A DNA stretch of 7,263 bases. Origin: Bacillota bacterium (GTDB taxonomy: Bacteria; Bacillota; Clostridia; Tissierellales; Sedimentibacteraceae). A model generated the notes under the pieces. It was not told the DNA's origin and did not search any database. It worked only from the letters and a program-made list of their open reading frames with translations. This document shows, in pieces, positions 5,647 through 7,263 of the stretch; within the stretch, counting starts at the first letter, position 1; every line of letters starts with the position of its first letter. The translations under genes were made by a program, and so were the position numbers. The stretch covers positions 1 to 7,263 of the forward strand of contig JARBUP010000139.1 of NCBI GenBank assembly GCA_029239575.1. The letters run 5' to 3'.

Positions 5647-6414
5647 TTAAATAAAATGATTTACAAAATAATAAACAATAGGTGCAACAAACAATAAGCT
5701 GTCAAACCTATCAAGCATTCCTCCGTGTCCTGGTAAGAAATTTCCGAAATCTTTAATTCCAAATTCTCTTTTTATTTTCGAAGCTGTCAAATCACCAACC
5801 ATAGAAAACACTGAAGCATATACACTAAATATTATAATATAAATATATTTATTTATGCTTAAATAATTAAAATAAAAAATAGAAATAAGAGTGCATCCAA
5901 TTATTCCCCCAATAGCTCCTTCAATTGTTTTATTAGGGCTAACTTGAGGATATAATTTGTGCTTTCCAAATAGTTTTCCAGTAAAATAAGCAAATGTATC
6001 CGTACCGAATGCTATTATGTAAACAAGCCATACATATTTAGAGTTATTTAAAAGCATCATATGATACATAAAAAACACAACATATGTACCTATGAATATT
6101 GTCTCCGCCATTTTTTTAACATCAACATCTTTATTAAAAACGAACATAAAGAAATTAATTGAAACAAATGCAAATAAAATAAATGTAAGTAAATATGCAT
6201 CACTTTTAATTTTAACAAAATAAAGTGCAGCTGCAAAGCAATAGTTAATTACAGCTCCAAATTCAAATGATTTATTAAAAAATAACTTCGATATTTCATA
6301 AATTGCAATACACGTGATTCCAAAATAAATTAAATCATAAATCGTACCACCTAAATATGTAACAGCAAAAATAAATGCTCCGCCTACAACTCCGGTAATA
6401 GTTCTTTTTATCAT
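5647..6414 (-). CDS. cdsA: Phosphatidate cytidylyltransferase (CDP-diglyceride synthase)
   Basis: Integral membrane enzyme making CDP-diacylglycerol from CTP and phosphatidic acid, the branch point for phosphatidylglycerol, cardiolipin and phosphatidylethanolamine. The 255-residue protein has about seven or eight hydrophobic segments. Its C-terminal third carries the catalytic region FGTDTFAYFTGKLFGKHKL (136-154) with SPNKTIEGAIGG (159-170). The family signature from Ser212 reads SKIKREFGIKDFGNFLPGHG and continues GMLDRFD to 238; all key residues (Lys, Arg, Lys-Asp, His-Gly-Gly, Asp-Arg-x-Asp) are present. The ATG at 6414 is chosen over the GTG directly before it because AGGAAGG lies 7 nt from the ATG but only 4 from the GTG. 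It is 26 nt after uppS and 15 nt before rseP, all on one strand, indicating one operon. Confidence 0.95.
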   Translation of the reverse strand: MIKRTITGVVGGAFIFAVTYLGGTIYDLIYFGITCIAIYEISKLFFNKSFEFGAVINYCFAAALYFVKIKSDAYLLTFILFAFVSINFFMFVFNKDVDVKKMAETIFIGTYVVFFMYHMMLLNNSKYVWLVYIIAFGTDTFAYFTGKLFGKHKLYPQVSPNKTIEGAIGGIIGCTLISIFYFNYLSINKYIYIIIFSVYASVFSMVGDLTASKIKREFGIKDFGNFLPGHGGMLDRFDSLLFVAPIVYYFVNHFI

Positions 6415-6440
6415 CACTGCACCTTCCTGATTACATTTTT

Positions 6441-7166
6441 CTAATTTTTTCCAAACCTTCTTTTTCTTTTTTGAAAACTATGTATTGCTTTTAACAGTTC
6501 TTCTTTGTTAAAATCAGGCCACAGTACATCTGTAAAATAAAATTCCGAATATGCAAGCTGATATAAAAGAAAATTGCTCAGTCTAATTTCACCGCTTGTT
6601 CTAATTAAAAGATCAGGATCTGGAATTTCGTATGTATATAAATATTTTTTAAAACTTTCTTCATCTATTTCATCTATATTAATTTCATTGTTTTCATATT
6701 CATTTATTATTTTTTTCACTGCACTAATAATCTCAGTTCTTGAGCCGTAACTAAGTGCTATGTTTAATATTAATTTATCATTATTTTTAGTTAACTGCAA
6801 AGAACGGCTTACTTCATTTTTAGTTTTTTCTGGTAAGTCTTCTAAGTTACCCATTAATGTTATTCTAACATTATTTTCATTTATGTAATCAAGTTCTGAA
6901 TTAATAAAATCTACTAATAGATTCATCAAATAATCTACTTCATTTTTCTCCCTACCCCAATTTTCAGTAGAAAATGCATATATTGAAACGTATTTTACAC
7001 CAATTTCAACACAATTTTTTACTAAATCTTTTACTCTTAAAGCGCCTTCCCTATGTCCAAACTTTACAGGAAGCAATCTTTGCTTTGCCCATCTTCTATT
7101 TCCATCCATAATTATAGCAATATGATTTGGTATATTGCTTTTTAAAACTTTTTCCTCTAAATTCAT
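6441..7166 (-). CDS. uppS: Isoprenyl transferase, undecaprenyl diphosphate synthase type
   Basis: Condenses isopentenyl diphosphate units onto farnesyl diphosphate in cis to give the C55 lipid carrier for peptidoglycan synthesis; acts at the cytoplasmic face of the membrane. The 241-residue protein has the full set of cis-prenyltransferase motifs: IAIIMDGNRRWAK with catalytic Asp21, FGHREGA, YAFSTENWGREKNEVDYLM, LNIALSYGSRTEI, and DPDLLIRTSGEIRLSNFLLY followed by LAYSEFYFTDVLWPDF near the C-terminus. The ATG at 7166 has AGAGG five nt before it. A 15-residue extension from GTG at 7211 is rejected because that codon lies in a palindrome and lacks a ribosome site. It is the first visible gene of the operon leading to cdsA, rseP and ispG, and links cell-wall carrier supply to phospholipid and isoprenoid precursor supply. 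Confidence 0.96.
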   Translation of the reverse strand: MNLEEKVLKSNIPNHIAIIMDGNRRWAKQRLLPVKFGHREGALRVKDLVKNCVEIGVKYVSIYAFSTENWGREKNEVDYLMNLLVDFINSELDYINENNVRITLMGNLEDLPEKTKNEVSRSLQLTKNNDKLILNIALSYGSRTEIISAVKKIINEYENNEINIDEIDEESFKKYLYTYEIPDPDLLIRTSGEIRLSNFLLYQLAYSEFYFTDVLWPDFNKEELLKAIHSFQKRKRRFGKN

Positions 7167-7190
7167 AATAGCCTCTTTTATATATGCATT

Positions 7191-7220
7191 AACAGGCTTA
7201 TGATATATCACAAGCCTGTT
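7191..7220. repeat. 30-bp palindrome in the leader upstream of uppS
   Basis: Arms AACAGGCTT (7191-7199) and AAGCCTGTT (7212-7220) enclose the perfect inner palindrome TGATATATCA (7201-7210). The only imperfection is the A7200/C7211 pair, which becomes a G-U wobble in minus-strand RNA, so a 30-nt hairpin could form upstream of uppS. No U-run follows on either strand. It could be an operator, a leader hairpin or the end of an upstream transcript. The remaining bases to the right edge (7221-7263) show no open coding sequence that I can support. Confidence 0.65.
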
Positions 7221-7263
7221 TCACAGACTAATAGTAAGATACAAACAAAGTTATATATAAATC

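Noticed and set aside
7167..7211. GTG start of uppS at 7211
   Set aside because: The codon lies inside the 30-bp palindrome, has no Shine-Dalgarno and adds residues before the usual N-terminus; the ATG at 7166 has AGAGG upstream.

Overview
The window looks like chromosomal DNA from a low-GC, strictly anaerobic, amino-acid-fermenting member of the Clostridia (Firmicutes). The main reason is a glycine (or sarcosine/betaine) reductase locus, which is typical of Stickland-type fermenters. AT-rich codon use, strong AGGAGG-type ribosome binding sites and a clostridial housekeeping gene cluster agree with this. I cannot name the genus from sequence alone.

Left part (1-1840, minus strand). A selenoprotein-type glycine reductase operon begins here and runs off the left edge. 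grdX (130 aa) comes first, followed after 52 nt by the GrdE-type proprotein of reductase component B. GrdE is present for 386 residues, including the Asn241-Cys242 pair where the family is cleaved to form a pyruvoyl cofactor. Its last ~40 residues and the rest of the operon lie outside the window. In front of grdX is a very good -24/-12 (sigma-54) promoter with GG and GC exactly 10 nt apart. Further upstream, about 130-165 nt before the predicted start of transcription, lie two copies of GAAA-N4-TTTC exactly 20 bp apart, which look like activator sites.

Centre (1841-3241, plus strand). A divergent gene encodes a sigma-54-dependent transcriptional activator with a degenerate receiver-like N-terminus, a complete AAA+ domain (Walker A, GSFTGA loop, Walker B, arginine finger) and a Fis-type helix-turn-helix. 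Its own sigma-A-like promoter overlaps the two dyads. The simplest reading is a local circuit in which this protein binds the dyads, switches on grdX-grdE through sigma-54 RNA polymerase, and perhaps represses itself. A 16-bp-stem bidirectional terminator separates it from the next operon.

Right part (3245-7263, minus strand). This is a housekeeping envelope and isoprenoid operon in the order uppS, cdsA, rseP, ispG: undecaprenyl diphosphate synthase, CDP-diglyceride synthase, a site-2 metalloprotease with two PDZ domains, and the MEP-pathway Fe-S enzyme IspG. The dxr gene usually found between cdsA and rseP is absent; only 15 nt separate those two genes. A 43-bp near-perfect palindrome of REP type lies between rseP and ispG, and a 30-bp palindrome lies in the leader in front of uppS. 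The outermost 40 or so bases at the right end show no gene that I can support.
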